From VAZQ01 sp963721005 (GTDB lineage: Bacteria > Pseudomonadota > Alphaproteobacteria > Rhizobiales > Xanthobacteraceae), in assembly GCA_963721005.1 (NCBI GenBank), contig CAVRHR010000007.1, forward strand, positions 1,116,001 through 1,180,000: DNA of 64,000 nucleotides, read 5' to 3'. Positions 50,006-58,126 of this stretch are shown in pieces. The notes under the pieces are model-generated. The model searched no databases, was not told the origin of the DNA, and saw only the letters and a program-made list of their open reading frames with translations. Numbering within the stretch: the first letter of the stretch is position 1; each line of letters starts with the position of its first letter. The translations under genes were made by a program, and so were the position numbers.

Positions 50006-51061
50006 TCAATTCTCCAACAACGCCTTGGCGCGGGTCACTACCGCGCCCGGCGTGTTGGCGATGAAATCGGCGACCCGCTGAGCCTCCTCGCCGGTCGAAG
50101 GGTTGATGTCCATGCCGGCCTTCTGGGCCTCCGCCAGGAACAGCGGGTCCCTCATGGTGGCGTCGAACGCCCGCCGCAGCGTCTCGACCCTTTCGGGCGG
50201 CGTGTCGGGCGTGGTCACGACCGCGCGGTTGATCTCGGTGTCGGCCGAAACGAAGGCCAGCACCTTGCGGTCGTCCTCGTTGCGGGCGAGCTCGGTCATC
50301 AAAGGCACGTCGGCGAGCTCGGGGCTGCGCTTGAGCGCAATCTGCACCAGGATGTAGATCTTCTTCTGGGTGATCCAATCCTGGTGGGTGGCCTTCCAAG
50401 ACGCCCAGGAATTCGAGCCGCGGCCCCCGACCTCACCGCGCTCCATGGCGAGATTGACGTCGTTGCCGCCCGGATAGCCGGGCACGATCTTGAATTTGGT
50501 TCCAGCGAGTGCGTTCATGATGCGGGGATAGTAGACCGACGCCGTATTGGTGCCGGGCGCCCCCACCACCAATTCGCGCTGCATCACGTCCTGGATGGTC
50601 TTGATGCCGGTCGAGTACCAGGAGTTCACCACATTGGGGCTGTTTGTGGTGTTGCCGATCCACGCCATCTTGCGGGTATCGTATTCCACATTGGGGCCGC
50701 CCATGGCCTGGTAGGCCGACATGGCCTGCATGATGGCATGCAGCACCGTGCCGTCGCGCGGCGCCTGCACCGCCAGATAGTTGGCGGCCTGCAGCCCGAC
50801 CGCGCCCGGCATGTTGCGCGGAATGATGGCGGGCTCGCCCGGGATGTGGCGGCCCATGTGCCGCGCCACCAGCCTGGCCCGGATATCGTAATCGCCGCCC
50901 GGCGAGGTGGCGATGATCATGCTGAGGCTCTTGCCGCGATAGAAGTCCGCCACCTGATCGGCCGCGGCCGGGGTGGCGAAGAGGGCGGTGAGCACCGCCA
51001 AGATCGTGAGCAAGCAAGCGCGATCGCTGTTGCATTTCGTCAGAGACGCACAGCGTTTCAC
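50006..51061 (-). CDS. TctC/Bug-family periplasmic substrate-binding protein
   Basis: About 351 residues. The signal segment is LLTILAVLTALFATPAAADQ; the mature part has VADFYRGKSLSMIIATSPGG, IPRNMPGAVGLQAANYLAVQ and NALAGTKFKIVPGYPGGNDV. The start is uncertain: the GTG at 51061 adjoins an AGGA site but lies at the edge of repeat sequence. It shares the 'ADFYRGK' opening with the protein at 60707-61735 and forms a subgroup with it. It is flanked by amidohydrolase and dioxygenase genes on the same strand. No TctAB partner is visible. Confidence 0.86.
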   Translation of the reverse strand: MKRCASLTKCNSDRACLLTILAVLTALFATPAAADQVADFYRGKSLSMIIATSPGGDYDIRARLVARHMGRHIPGEPAIIPRNMPGAVGLQAANYLAVQAPRDGTVLHAIMQAMSAYQAMGGPNVEYDTRKMAWIGNTTNSPNVVNSWYSTGIKTIQDVMQRELVVGAPGTNTASVYYPRIMNALAGTKFKIVPGYPGGNDVNLAMERGEVGGRGSNSWASWKATHQDWITQKKIYILVQIALKRSPELADVPLMTELARNEDDRKVLAFVSADTEINRAVVTTPDTPPERVETLRRAFDATMRDPLFLAEAQKAGMDINPSTGEEAQRVADFIANTPGAVVTRAKALLEN

Positions 51062-51300
51062 TCCTTCTCCCCGAGGGGGAGAAGGTGGGATGAGGGGGCT
51101 CGGGCGGTACGATACGGAATTATCGTAACTCCCTCTCCCCACCCTCTCCAGCCGAAGTCGGATATATCCGACTTCGGCCATGTTTCGTGGCGAAGTCGGG
51201 CAAGCCCGACTTCGCGCGGGGCGAGGGAGTGAAACTCTGTGCCCGTCCCACCAAATAGCGTGAAAGCCGCTACGCGGCCTTGGCCGGGACGACAACAACG
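51062..51300. repeat. Repeat-only gap with two strong palindromes
   Basis: This 240-base stretch between amidohydrolase and TctC genes is a mosaic. It has a CTTCTCCCC/GGGGAGAAG hairpin (family E), a perfect 28-base palindrome at 51151-51178 (half-site GCCGAAGTCGGATA), and a related stem at 51190-51215 (GCGAAGTCGGGC, AA loop, GCCCGACTTCGC). The GAGTGAAACTCTGTGC motif and a fragment of family B (51266-51293) follow. No gene is present. Confidence 0.85.
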
Positions 51301-51312
51301 GGTGTGCTCGCC

Positions 51313-52521
51313 TCACGGGATGCTCTTCACCGGCTTGGGATCGAGATTGAACAGCCGCGCCGCATTGCCGCCCAGGATGTTGCGCTTGGCCGGCTCCTTC
51401 AGGAACGGCAGATCGTAGATCGTGCTCGGCAGATCGAAGTCCCAGTGCGGATAGTCGGACGACCACACCAGCTGGGTCTCCGCCTTGATCATCTTGAAGG
51501 TGGCTTCCAGGATCGAGAGGTCCTGCGGCACCTCCATGGGCTGCGAGGAGTAGAACATCTCCTGCATGTACTCGCTCGGGCGGCGCTTGAGCGAGGGGCA
51601 GTCGGAGGTGCGCATCATGTAGGAATGATCGAGCCGCTGCATCAGCGCATAGGCCCAGGTGAGGCCGCTTTCGATCCACATGACCTTGAGCTGGGGAAAG
51701 CGCTCCGGCAGGCCGTTGATCACCCAGTTGGTCATGTGCACCATGTTGAACCACATGAAGCCGAGCGAATGGACCGAGATGAAGCGGTTGGTGGTGGCGA
51801 GCGCCCGGTCGTCCCAGCTGTAGGCGGCGTGGAACGAGATCGGCTTGCCCATCTCCTCGAGCAGCGCGTAGGTCTTCATATAGGCGTTGTCGTGCACCGG
51901 CTTGTAGCGCGGCGACGTCACCATGAAGCCGACCACGCCCTTGCGGTCGCCGAATTCCTGGACGGTCCGGTAGGCGCCGTCCGGATCGTTGAACGGCAGG
52001 TATAGCATCGAGATGAGCCGCGGCTCGACCCCCAGGATGCGCTCGCAGAGCCAGCGGTTATAGGCCTGGCACAGCGCCATCTCCATCTCGGGCTGCGGAT
52101 GCAGGCCGAGAAACAGCATCGGGGTCGGGAACAGGCACGCATAATCGACCCCCATGGCGTCCATCCAGCATTTGGTCATGTGGACGTCGCGGTGGGTGTC
52201 GGGCGGCGTCTTCTCGAGCTTGCGCAGCCCGGCGCGGGTGATGCGGCCGCCGCCGTCCTGATAGCCGACCTGGGAATTCATCATCGAGGCACGGCCGCCG
52301 CGCTCGATATGGACCAGCGCCTCGCGTCGGATCACCGGGCTGTCGATGTACTGGAAGACCTCCTTGTAGGATTCGTTCTCGTAGTGGTGAGAATCCACGT
52401 CCACGATCAAGAAGTCCTGGTAGTTGCGGGCATGCGCCTGCTCGGTCGCATGCGCGAGCGAGGCCGTGGTCGAGTACCGGTCGAAGGCCGGCGTGCGGAT
52501 CTCGCTGCGGATGGTATCCAT
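51313..52521 (-). CDS. Amidohydrolase (ACMSD-like), paralog of the one at 24893-26134
   Basis: 402 residues. The metal motif is IVDVDSHHYENESYKE near residue 40; later marks are MWIESGLTWAYALMQRLDHS and WSSDYPHWDFDLPSTIYDLP with the catalytic Asp. It aligns along its length with the other amidohydrolase of the window, including the FLSVHALGF/FISVHSLGF stretch. It lies 28 bases downstream of a long-loop Rieske gene, repeating the pairing seen at 24 kb. Decarboxylase or C-C hydrolase activity on an aromatic or ring-opened acid is the likely role. Confidence 0.88.
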   Translation of the reverse strand: MDTIRSEIRTPAFDRYSTTASLAHATEQAHARNYQDFLIVDVDSHHYENESYKEVFQYIDSPVIRREALVHIERGGRASMMNSQVGYQDGGGRITRAGLRKLEKTPPDTHRDVHMTKCWMDAMGVDYACLFPTPMLFLGLHPQPEMEMALCQAYNRWLCERILGVEPRLISMLYLPFNDPDGAYRTVQEFGDRKGVVGFMVTSPRYKPVHDNAYMKTYALLEEMGKPISFHAAYSWDDRALATTNRFISVHSLGFMWFNMVHMTNWVINGLPERFPQLKVMWIESGLTWAYALMQRLDHSYMMRTSDCPSLKRRPSEYMQEMFYSSQPMEVPQDLSILEATFKMIKAETQLVWSSDYPHWDFDLPSTIYDLPFLKEPAKRNILGGNAARLFNLDPKPVKSIP

Positions 52522-52549
52522 GCGGCTTCTCCTTGCGGCGAGGGGCAGA

Positions 52550-52912
52550 TCAGGTGACGACGAAAATGTCGTCGCCGCGCCGGACCACCTCGAACTTGCG
52601 CAATTTCAGGCGACGATCGCCGACGCATTCGCCGGTCTTCAGGTCGTATTCGTAGCCGTGCCAGGGACAGGCGAAGTGCAGCTCATCGGAGAACGTCTGG
52701 CCCTGGTAGGTCTTGTCAGGTGCGATGACGTCCACCACCTGGTTGATCAGCAGCCCCTCGCAGGCTGGGCCGCCGGCATGAACGCAATAGTTGCTGTAGG
52801 CGTAGTATGCCCCGCCGTGGCAGAACACGCCGATCTCCTTCTTGCCGTCGACCACGATCCGCCGGTCGCCATCCTTGAGCTCGGATGCCTTGGCGACGAA
52901 GCATTCGGGCAT
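52550..52912 (-). CDS. Small Rieske [2Fe-2S] protein with an extended inter-motif loop (second copy)
   Basis: 120 residues. Ligands are C-V-H in SNYCVHAGGPACEG and C-x-x-H in FACPWHGYEYD, with about 36 residues between them, as in the copy at 24071. The loop again carries a PDKT motif (VIAPDKTYQGQTFSDELHF). The start at 52912 has AGGAGAGG upstream. It is the first gene of a minus-strand set with amidohydrolase, TctC protein, dioxygenase and hydrolase genes. There is no oxygenase alpha subunit in the window. Confidence 0.88.
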   Translation of the reverse strand: MPECFVAKASELKDGDRRIVVDGKKEIGVFCHGGAYYAYSNYCVHAGGPACEGLLINQVVDVIAPDKTYQGQTFSDELHFACPWHGYEYDLKTGECVGDRRLKLRKFEVVRRGDDIFVVT

Positions 52913-53106
52913 TTCGACCTCTCCTATCGTGGCGCGAGGGCACCTCCTCTCCCCCAAAAGGGAGCGCGAGTGAAACGCGGTGCCCACAACCTGGCAACTA
53001 TCCGTTCGATAAATAGCATTTTTCGGGGTTCCCGGAAGCCATTTCCGTGGCCGGGCGATGCGTGGCATCATGCGCTACTGATTTGCATGGAGCCGGGGGC
53101 GGAGCA

Positions 53107-54090
53107 TTGACCACGCTGGTGACGGGCGCGGGCCTGATCGGGACGGAGTTCGCCCGTTATGCGCTGGCGCGCGGCGAGGCCGTGGTGTTCGTCGACCCGG
53201 AGCCGCGGGCGGATTTCCTGCGCATGAAGCTCGGGCCCGGCAGCTATGAGCTCGCGCGCCACGATGTGCGCGACCTGCCGGCCTTGGTCGAGCTCGCCAA
53301 GGCGCACCGGGTCGACACCCTGGTGCACACCGCCGGCCTCATCGGGCCGCGCGTGCAGCAGTCGCTCGGCCTCGCCTTCGACGTCAACCTGGGCGGCACC
53401 CGCAACGTGGCCGAGACCATGCGGCTCGCCGGCATTCGCCGGCTGGTGCATCTCAGCTCGCTCGCGGTCTATGATCGCCGGCGCGAAACCGTGGCCGACG
53501 CGGCGCGCGGGATCGGGGAGGATTTTCCCCGCGGCGGCGCCCGCGCCTACGGCAATTTCAAGAGCGCCAAGGAGCTGATCCTGGAGGCCTATGCGGCGGC
53601 GCACGGTTTCGAGCTGATCATGCTGCGGCCCGCCAATGTGTTCGGGCTCGGCCATTACTGGTCCGGGTCGAGCGGCGGGCAGAAGATGCACAACCTGATC
53701 GAGGCCGCGTTCGAGGGGCGCCAGGCGCGCATTCCATCGTCCGAGACGCTCGCCCACGAATATGTCTACGGCCGGGACGTCGGGCGCGCCGTGGACCTCG
53801 CCGCCACCATGCCGTTGCCGGCGGAGACGGTCTTCAACATCGGCAACGGCCATGTGAGCCCGTTCGAGGAGGTGCTGGCGGCGGTGCGGGCGCTGTTTCC
53901 GGCGCTGCGATACGAGATCGAGAAAGGCACGACGCCGTCCGCCGCGCCGGCGCCGCTCGACATCTCCCGCGTCAAGCAGCATCTGGGCTGGGAGCCGCGC
54001 TTCTCCCTGGCATCGGCCTTCGCGGACTATCGCGCCGAGCTCACCCGCGCCCGCGGGGCGGGGACGCCGCGCGGCGGAGAGCCCGCATGA
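53107..54090 (+). CDS. NAD-dependent epimerase/dehydratase family protein
   Basis: 327 residues from the TTG at 53107, which directly follows GGAG-CA; no ATG exists in frame near the Rossmann motif. The dinucleotide site is TLVTGAGLIGTEFARYALAR. The catalytic Ser is in LVHLSSLAVYD and the Tyr-x-x-x-Lys in AYGNFKSAKE (Tyr and Lys four residues apart). The C-terminal DISRVKQHLGWEPRFSLASA is typical of extended SDR epimerases. It overlaps the following dioxygenase gene in ATGA. In this context a dehydrogenase or ketoreductase of a catabolic intermediate is more likely than sugar epimerisation. Confidence 0.83.
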   Translation: MTTLVTGAGLIGTEFARYALARGEAVVFVDPEPRADFLRMKLGPGSYELARHDVRDLPALVELAKAHRVDTLVHTAGLIGPRVQQSLGLAFDVNLGGTRNVAETMRLAGIRRLVHLSSLAVYDRRRETVADAARGIGEDFPRGGARAYGNFKSAKELILEAYAAAHGFELIMLRPANVFGLGHYWSGSSGGQKMHNLIEAAFEGRQARIPSSETLAHEYVYGRDVGRAVDLAATMPLPAETVFNIGNGHVSPFEEVLAAVRALFPALRYEIEKGTTPSAAPAPLDISRVKQHLGWEPRFSLASAFADYRAELTRARGAGTPRGGEPA

Positions 54091-54992
54091 TCGCGGTTCG
54101 ACGCATCGGCCACGCCACCTACGAGACGCCCGACCTCGCGCGCCAGATCGATTACTACATGCAGGTGATCGGGTTTTCGCTCGCGGCGCGCGAGGCGGAT
54201 CGCGCCATCCTGGCGACGCGGCTCGGCGAGGAGGTGCTGGTGCTCGAGGCCGGGGCAAGCGCACGCTGCAGCAGGCTCGCGTTCCAGCTCGCCCCGAACG
54301 ACGATCTCGCGCAGGTCGCGGCACAGCTGCGAACCAAGAGAATCGGCTGCGAGCTGCGCCACGATATCTCGCCCGCCATCGCCGAAGCGATGGTGTTCGA
54401 GGACCCCAAGGGCACGCAGATCGAGCTGTTCGCGCGCTGCCGGGCCGCGCCGGCGAGCGAAACGCCGGGCGTATCGCCGATGAAGCTGGGGCACCTCGCC
54501 CACGTGGTGCCGGACGCCAAGGCGATCACCGACTTCTACGTGGAGAATCTCGGCTTCCGGGTCTCCGACTGGATGGAGAATTTCTTCTCGTTCCTGCGCT
54601 GCGGCCCCGATCATCACACGGTGAACTTCCGTACCGGCGACAAGAATTTCATGCACCACATCGCCTTCGAGCTCGAGGACTGGGCGCATCTGGGGCTCGC
54701 CTGCGAGACGCTGGGCCGGCACAAGCGGCCGATCCTGTGGGGGCCGCTGCGGCACGGCATCGGGCACAATCTGGCGATCTACCACCGCGATCCGGACGAC
54801 CATATCGTCGAGTTTTATGCCGAGCTCGACCAGATGAAGAGCGAGGAGCTGGGCTATTTCGATCCGCGGCCCTGGCACGAGGACCGCCCGCAGCGGCCGA
54901 AAGTCTGGAAACGGGAGGACGGCGCCATAGTCTGGGGAGTGCCGCCAGCGCCCGACTATCTGCGCAGCCGTCCGCCGATGCCGGACCATTGA
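54087..54992 (+). CDS. VOC-fold extradiol dioxygenase, paralog of the one at 21762-22652
   Basis: 301 residues. It starts MIAVRRIGHATYETPDLARQ; module 2 has His in MKLGHLAHVV, His in FMHHIAFELEDW and Glu in DDHIVEFYAELDQMK. The tail GYFDPRPWHEDRPQRPKVWK matches the 21.7-kb paralog. The stop-start overlap with the epimerase gene implies coupling. A TctC gene follows after 20 bases. A meta-cleavage role is likely; the ring substrate is unknown. Confidence 0.86.
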   Translation: MIAVRRIGHATYETPDLARQIDYYMQVIGFSLAAREADRAILATRLGEEVLVLEAGASARCSRLAFQLAPNDDLAQVAAQLRTKRIGCELRHDISPAIAEAMVFEDPKGTQIELFARCRAAPASETPGVSPMKLGHLAHVVPDAKAITDFYVENLGFRVSDWMENFFSFLRCGPDHHTVNFRTGDKNFMHHIAFELEDWAHLGLACETLGRHKRPILWGPLRHGIGHNLAIYHRDPDDHIVEFYAELDQMKSEELGYFDPRPWHEDRPQRPKVWKREDGAIVWGVPPAPDYLRSRPPMPDH

Positions 54993-55012
54993 GAGATATT
55001 CGGGGGATGCGA

Positions 55013-55984
55013 ATGAAGCGATTTCTTCGCCGGATCCTGATCGCCGGATCAGCCGCGCTCTGCACGGCGCCGGCTGGCGCGCAGACCTATCCGGGCAAGC
55101 CCATCCGGGTAATCGTGTCGACCTCGCCGGGCGGCATCACCGACATCGCGGCGCGCATCCTGGGCGCCCACATCACCGCCCGCACCGGCCAGCCGGTGGT
55201 GATCGACAACCGTCCGGGCGCGAGCGGCAACATCGCCATGGAGGCGGTGGCGCGCGCCGCCGCCGACGGCTACACGCTCGGTTTCGCCAATACCGGCAAC
55301 ATCACCATCAATCCGTTCCTGTTCACCCACCTGCCGTTCGAGCCGCTCAACGACCTGGTGCCGATCGGGCCGATCGGGACCGTGCCGCTGTTCCTGGTGA
55401 TCAATGGCAAGATGCCGGCGACGACGTTGGGGGAATTCATCGCCTACGCCAAGGCCAATCCGGACACCGTGAATTATGCGGGCGCGGGCGCCGGCACGAC
55501 CCCGGACCTGGCGGGCCTGGAATTCATCCGGCGCGCCGGCCTCAAGCTGGTGATGGTTCCGTTCAAAGGCACCTCGCCGGCCGCCACCGCGGTGGTGGCA
55601 GGCGACGTGCACGTCACCTTCATCTCGATGGGGCCGCACCTGGGCTTCGTGCGCTCGGGCGCCTTGCGGGTGCTGGCCGCCGCCACGCCCAAGCGCGAGC
55701 CCTACATGCCGGACACGCCGACCTTCGCGGAGCTGGGATTTCCGGGCTTCGAGACCGAGACCTGGTTCTCGCTGTTCGCGCCGCGCGGCACCCCGGCCGA
55801 GATCGTCGAGCAGCTCAATTCCTATACCCGCAGCGTGCACCACGACGCCGAATCGCAACGGCGGCTGGAATTGAATTTCGTCGATCCGCTGATCATGACG
55901 GCAGGCGAGTTCACCGCGCGGGTCAAGGCCGACGCGGTCAAGTGGCAACGCATCGTGCGAGAGACCGGCGCCAAGCTGGAGTGA
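55013..55984 (+). CDS. TctC/Bug-family periplasmic substrate-binding protein (classical type)
   Basis: 323 residues from the ATG at 55013 (GGGG upstream; an ATG at 55007 is possible). The signal peptide is RILIAGSAALCTAPAGAQ. It has the classical Bug pattern YPGKPIRVIVSTSPGGITDI, VVIDNRPGASGNIAMEAVAR and GTTPDLAGLEFIRRAG, unlike the more divergent members at 6 and 36 kb. It closes the epimerase-dioxygenase set. Bug proteins bind small carboxylates, often aromatic acids. Confidence 0.9.
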   Translation: MKRFLRRILIAGSAALCTAPAGAQTYPGKPIRVIVSTSPGGITDIAARILGAHITARTGQPVVIDNRPGASGNIAMEAVARAAADGYTLGFANTGNITINPFLFTHLPFEPLNDLVPIGPIGTVPLFLVINGKMPATTLGEFIAYAKANPDTVNYAGAGAGTTPDLAGLEFIRRAGLKLVMVPFKGTSPAATAVVAGDVHVTFISMGPHLGFVRSGALRVLAAATPKREPYMPDTPTFAELGFPGFETETWFSLFAPRGTPAEIVEQLNSYTRSVHHDAESQRRLELNFVDPLIMTAGEFTARVKADAVKWQRIVRETGAKLE

Positions 55985-56035
55985 GGCTCGGCAGCCGCAT
56001 CCCCCGCAGACGGAGCAAGTGTTAGCGCCAGCGCC

Positions 56036-56896
56036 CTAGGCAGAAGCCGGCCGATGCGCCCGCATGAACGAATGAATCTGGCGCACCGCCAGCGGAATCC
56101 GCTCCTTGGGCTGCTTCCACGGGAACATGCTCACCTCGGCCTTCGGGGCCAGCATCGCGGCCTCCATGGCGACCGCATAGGGATGCGCCGGGATATCGTC
56201 CGGCAGGATCAGCACGGGCGTCTGGCAGTTGCGCACGAAATCGCGCGTCACGGTAAAAACGAAGTCGGGATTGGTGCGGTACATCCGGGTCAGGAATTTG
56301 TCGACCGTCTCCATCGTGATCTCGGGCCGGCGGGCGACCAGCGCCGGACCCCAGGTCATCATGTTGCCTTCGTAGAACAGGTCGCGCATCTCCGGACGCG
56401 AGCCGCTGGGCTGCGCCAGCACGGCCGCGACGACGCGATCGGGTGCCCGCCGCAACAGGTTCCAGACCAGGGGGCCGCCGATGCAGAAGCCCATCACCAT
56501 GAACTTGTCGATCTTCAGGTGATCCATCAGGCCGAGATGGTCGTCGGTGTATGAATCCCACGGCCGCTCGATCTCGAGCGGGCCGGTCGACTCGCCCCCG
56601 GTGGCGTTGCGCAGGTCCGCCGCGATACAGCGGTACTCCGCCTTGTACTCCTCGATCGGGTCGAAGGGATCGCCGCGGCGGAGGCCGGAGAGCGTCGAGT
56701 TCAACCCGCCGCCCGGAATGATCAGCAACGGGAAGCCGGAGCCTGCCTCCTCATAGCGGATTCGGACGGGACCTTTCTCGTAGAAGGACATGGCGGCTCC
56801 TCCCGGCCCGGCCTGAGCAAACACGCGCTGCGCTGCGGCCACCGCGGTCGCGGCGGCGCCGGTCGCCAGAATATTGCGTCTGACCGGATCCATCAT
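56036..56896 (-). CDS. Alpha/beta-hydrolase with Cys in the nucleophile elbow
   Basis: 286 residues. The first 30 look like a Tat-type signal (VRRNILATGAAATAVAAAQR). The oxyanion loop is LLIIPGGGLNSTLSG. The nucleophile elbow is VMGFCIGGPLVW, with Cys138 where most members have Ser; dienelactone hydrolases use Cys there. The C-terminal His is in RQIHSFMRAHR or nearby. A dienelactone- or carboxymethylenebutenolide-type role would fit ring-cleavage chemistry but is not shown. The ATG at 56896 has GGAGGAAG upstream. Confidence 0.8.
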   Translation of the reverse strand: MMDPVRRNILATGAAATAVAAAQRVFAQAGPGGAAMSFYEKGPVRIRYEEAGSGFPLLIIPGGGLNSTLSGLRRGDPFDPIEEYKAEYRCIAADLRNATGGESTGPLEIERPWDSYTDDHLGLMDHLKIDKFMVMGFCIGGPLVWNLLRRAPDRVVAAVLAQPSGSRPEMRDLFYEGNMMTWGPALVARRPEITMETVDKFLTRMYRTNPDFVFTVTRDFVRNCQTPVLILPDDIPAHPYAVAMEAAMLAPKAEVSMFPWKQPKERIPLAVRQIHSFMRAHRPASA

Positions 56897-57183
56897 GACT
56901 TCCTCCTGCTACTCGCCGCGAAGTGGCACGAGCCCTCATCGCAAACTCCCGGTCTCGACCCCGGCAGAAGACGGGCCTGCTTGCCAAAATGATCCAGCGG
57001 AAGACTACACCACGTGCCGGGCCGGTGAAAAGGCGCATGATCCTGTGCGCCACTCCCGGGAATGATCCCGATACCTATTGCGTGCTCCCGGCCGCCGTAC
57101 GATGATCTCGTGAAGAATTCGTGCAGCCCTGCGGAGGGGCCGGCGCGGTCGCAGGTTGCAAGCCGGATGTTGCGAGGAGTGCC

Positions 57184-57690
57184 ATGTCGCAAGTTCTCAT
57201 AAGCTGGAAAGAAGAGTGCGATGCCATCCACATGGAGATGGATCGGCTGCTGTCCGCGGGCCGGCTGGAAACCGCCGAGGAACGGCAGGTTCGCAAAATT
57301 CAGTTCATGGCGTTGATCGAGCGGCGGAATGTTGCCGCCCAAAATTGCCTCAAATCACCCGGCGGCGCGGCGAGGTTTGCCATCAATCGGCGCATGCTGC
57401 CGGAAGCCCCCAGGGCGGCCGCTCAAGTCGGCCCGGCAATCGAGCCGGATAGCGGACCAGACGTTGCGAACGTCGAAGCATGCCGTGAGCCATCCGAGGC
57501 GGCGCTCGCAACCGATCGCAATCACCGGGTGCCAGCTGCCGACCCGGCGCCCCAGGCTGCAATCGCGAACGTCGACATATCCCAAGGGCCGCCCGAAGCA
57601 GCTCCTGCAATCGATGGGAGCCCGCAGGCGCCGAACGCCAATCCGATGTTCGACGCCGGGAATTTCCTGAAATTTCTGGGAATGAAGTAG
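57184..57690 (+). CDS. Hypothetical protein with Pro/Ala-rich C-terminal half
   Basis: 168 residues. GAGGAG lies before the ATG. The N-terminal 65 residues are charged and helical (WKEECDAIHMEMDRLLSAGR, TAEERQVRKIQFMALIERRN), possibly a short coiled coil. The remainder is low complexity with imperfect repeats around AxIANVDISQGPPEAAPAID and EPSEAALATDRN, and ends FDAGNFLKFLGMK. No family, signal peptide or membrane segment is recognised. It stands alone between divergent neighbours. Confidence 0.55.
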   Translation: MSQVLISWKEECDAIHMEMDRLLSAGRLETAEERQVRKIQFMALIERRNVAAQNCLKSPGGAARFAINRRMLPEAPRAAAQVGPAIEPDSGPDVANVEACREPSEAALATDRNHRVPAADPAPQAAIANVDISQGPPEAAPAIDGSPQAPNANPMFDAGNFLKFLGMK

Positions 57691-58126
57691 CACGGTTTCC
57701 CCTGGTGCGGCGGTCGCTGGTGCCTCGCGGCACTGCCGACGCGACGGCGCCCGGCGCCGGCATGCCGCGCCTGATCGATCCGTGACCGGGGCCCCTCCTT
57801 GATGGTGCCTGGATCGAACCGCCCGATTGGTGCAGGGAGGACCGTTGTCCGCGCGGTAGCCCGGCCAACCCGGGCCCTCTCGCGACAAGGCATGAAGCCA
57901 TATGGTAATAAGCCACCCGGCACTGAGCTAGCTGTGGTCGTTAACCTGCGGGACCAAATGGTGCGGGGGGAATTCATCGCATCTCGGCAGCGCGGCGGAC
58001 GGGCGCCGACGCGCGTGCGCGGCAGGATCTTGGTCGCAAGGGGCGTCGAGCGCCGCAACCCGGCCATCTCCCTTCGTGGGGCCGACGGCGATCGGATGCA
58101 CATTGCCGCCGACCGGGATGACCGCC
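57691..58126. other. 436-base gap before the O-acylation genes
   Basis: No gene recognised on either strand; the frames present lack any family pattern. Short GC palindromes occur at 57760-57780 (GGCGCCCGGCGCC) and near 57858-57880 (CCCGG..CCGGG). A locally AT-richer stretch near 57898-57945 (TATGGTAATAAGCC, GTGGTCGTTAACC) is the likeliest promoter zone for the MBOAT gene. Confidence 0.5.

Noticed and set aside
51062..51300. Possible CRISPR array, because of closely spaced palindromes
   Set aside because: The palindromes differ from each other and are not separated by uniform spacers; no cas genes are present. They are palindromic repeat units.
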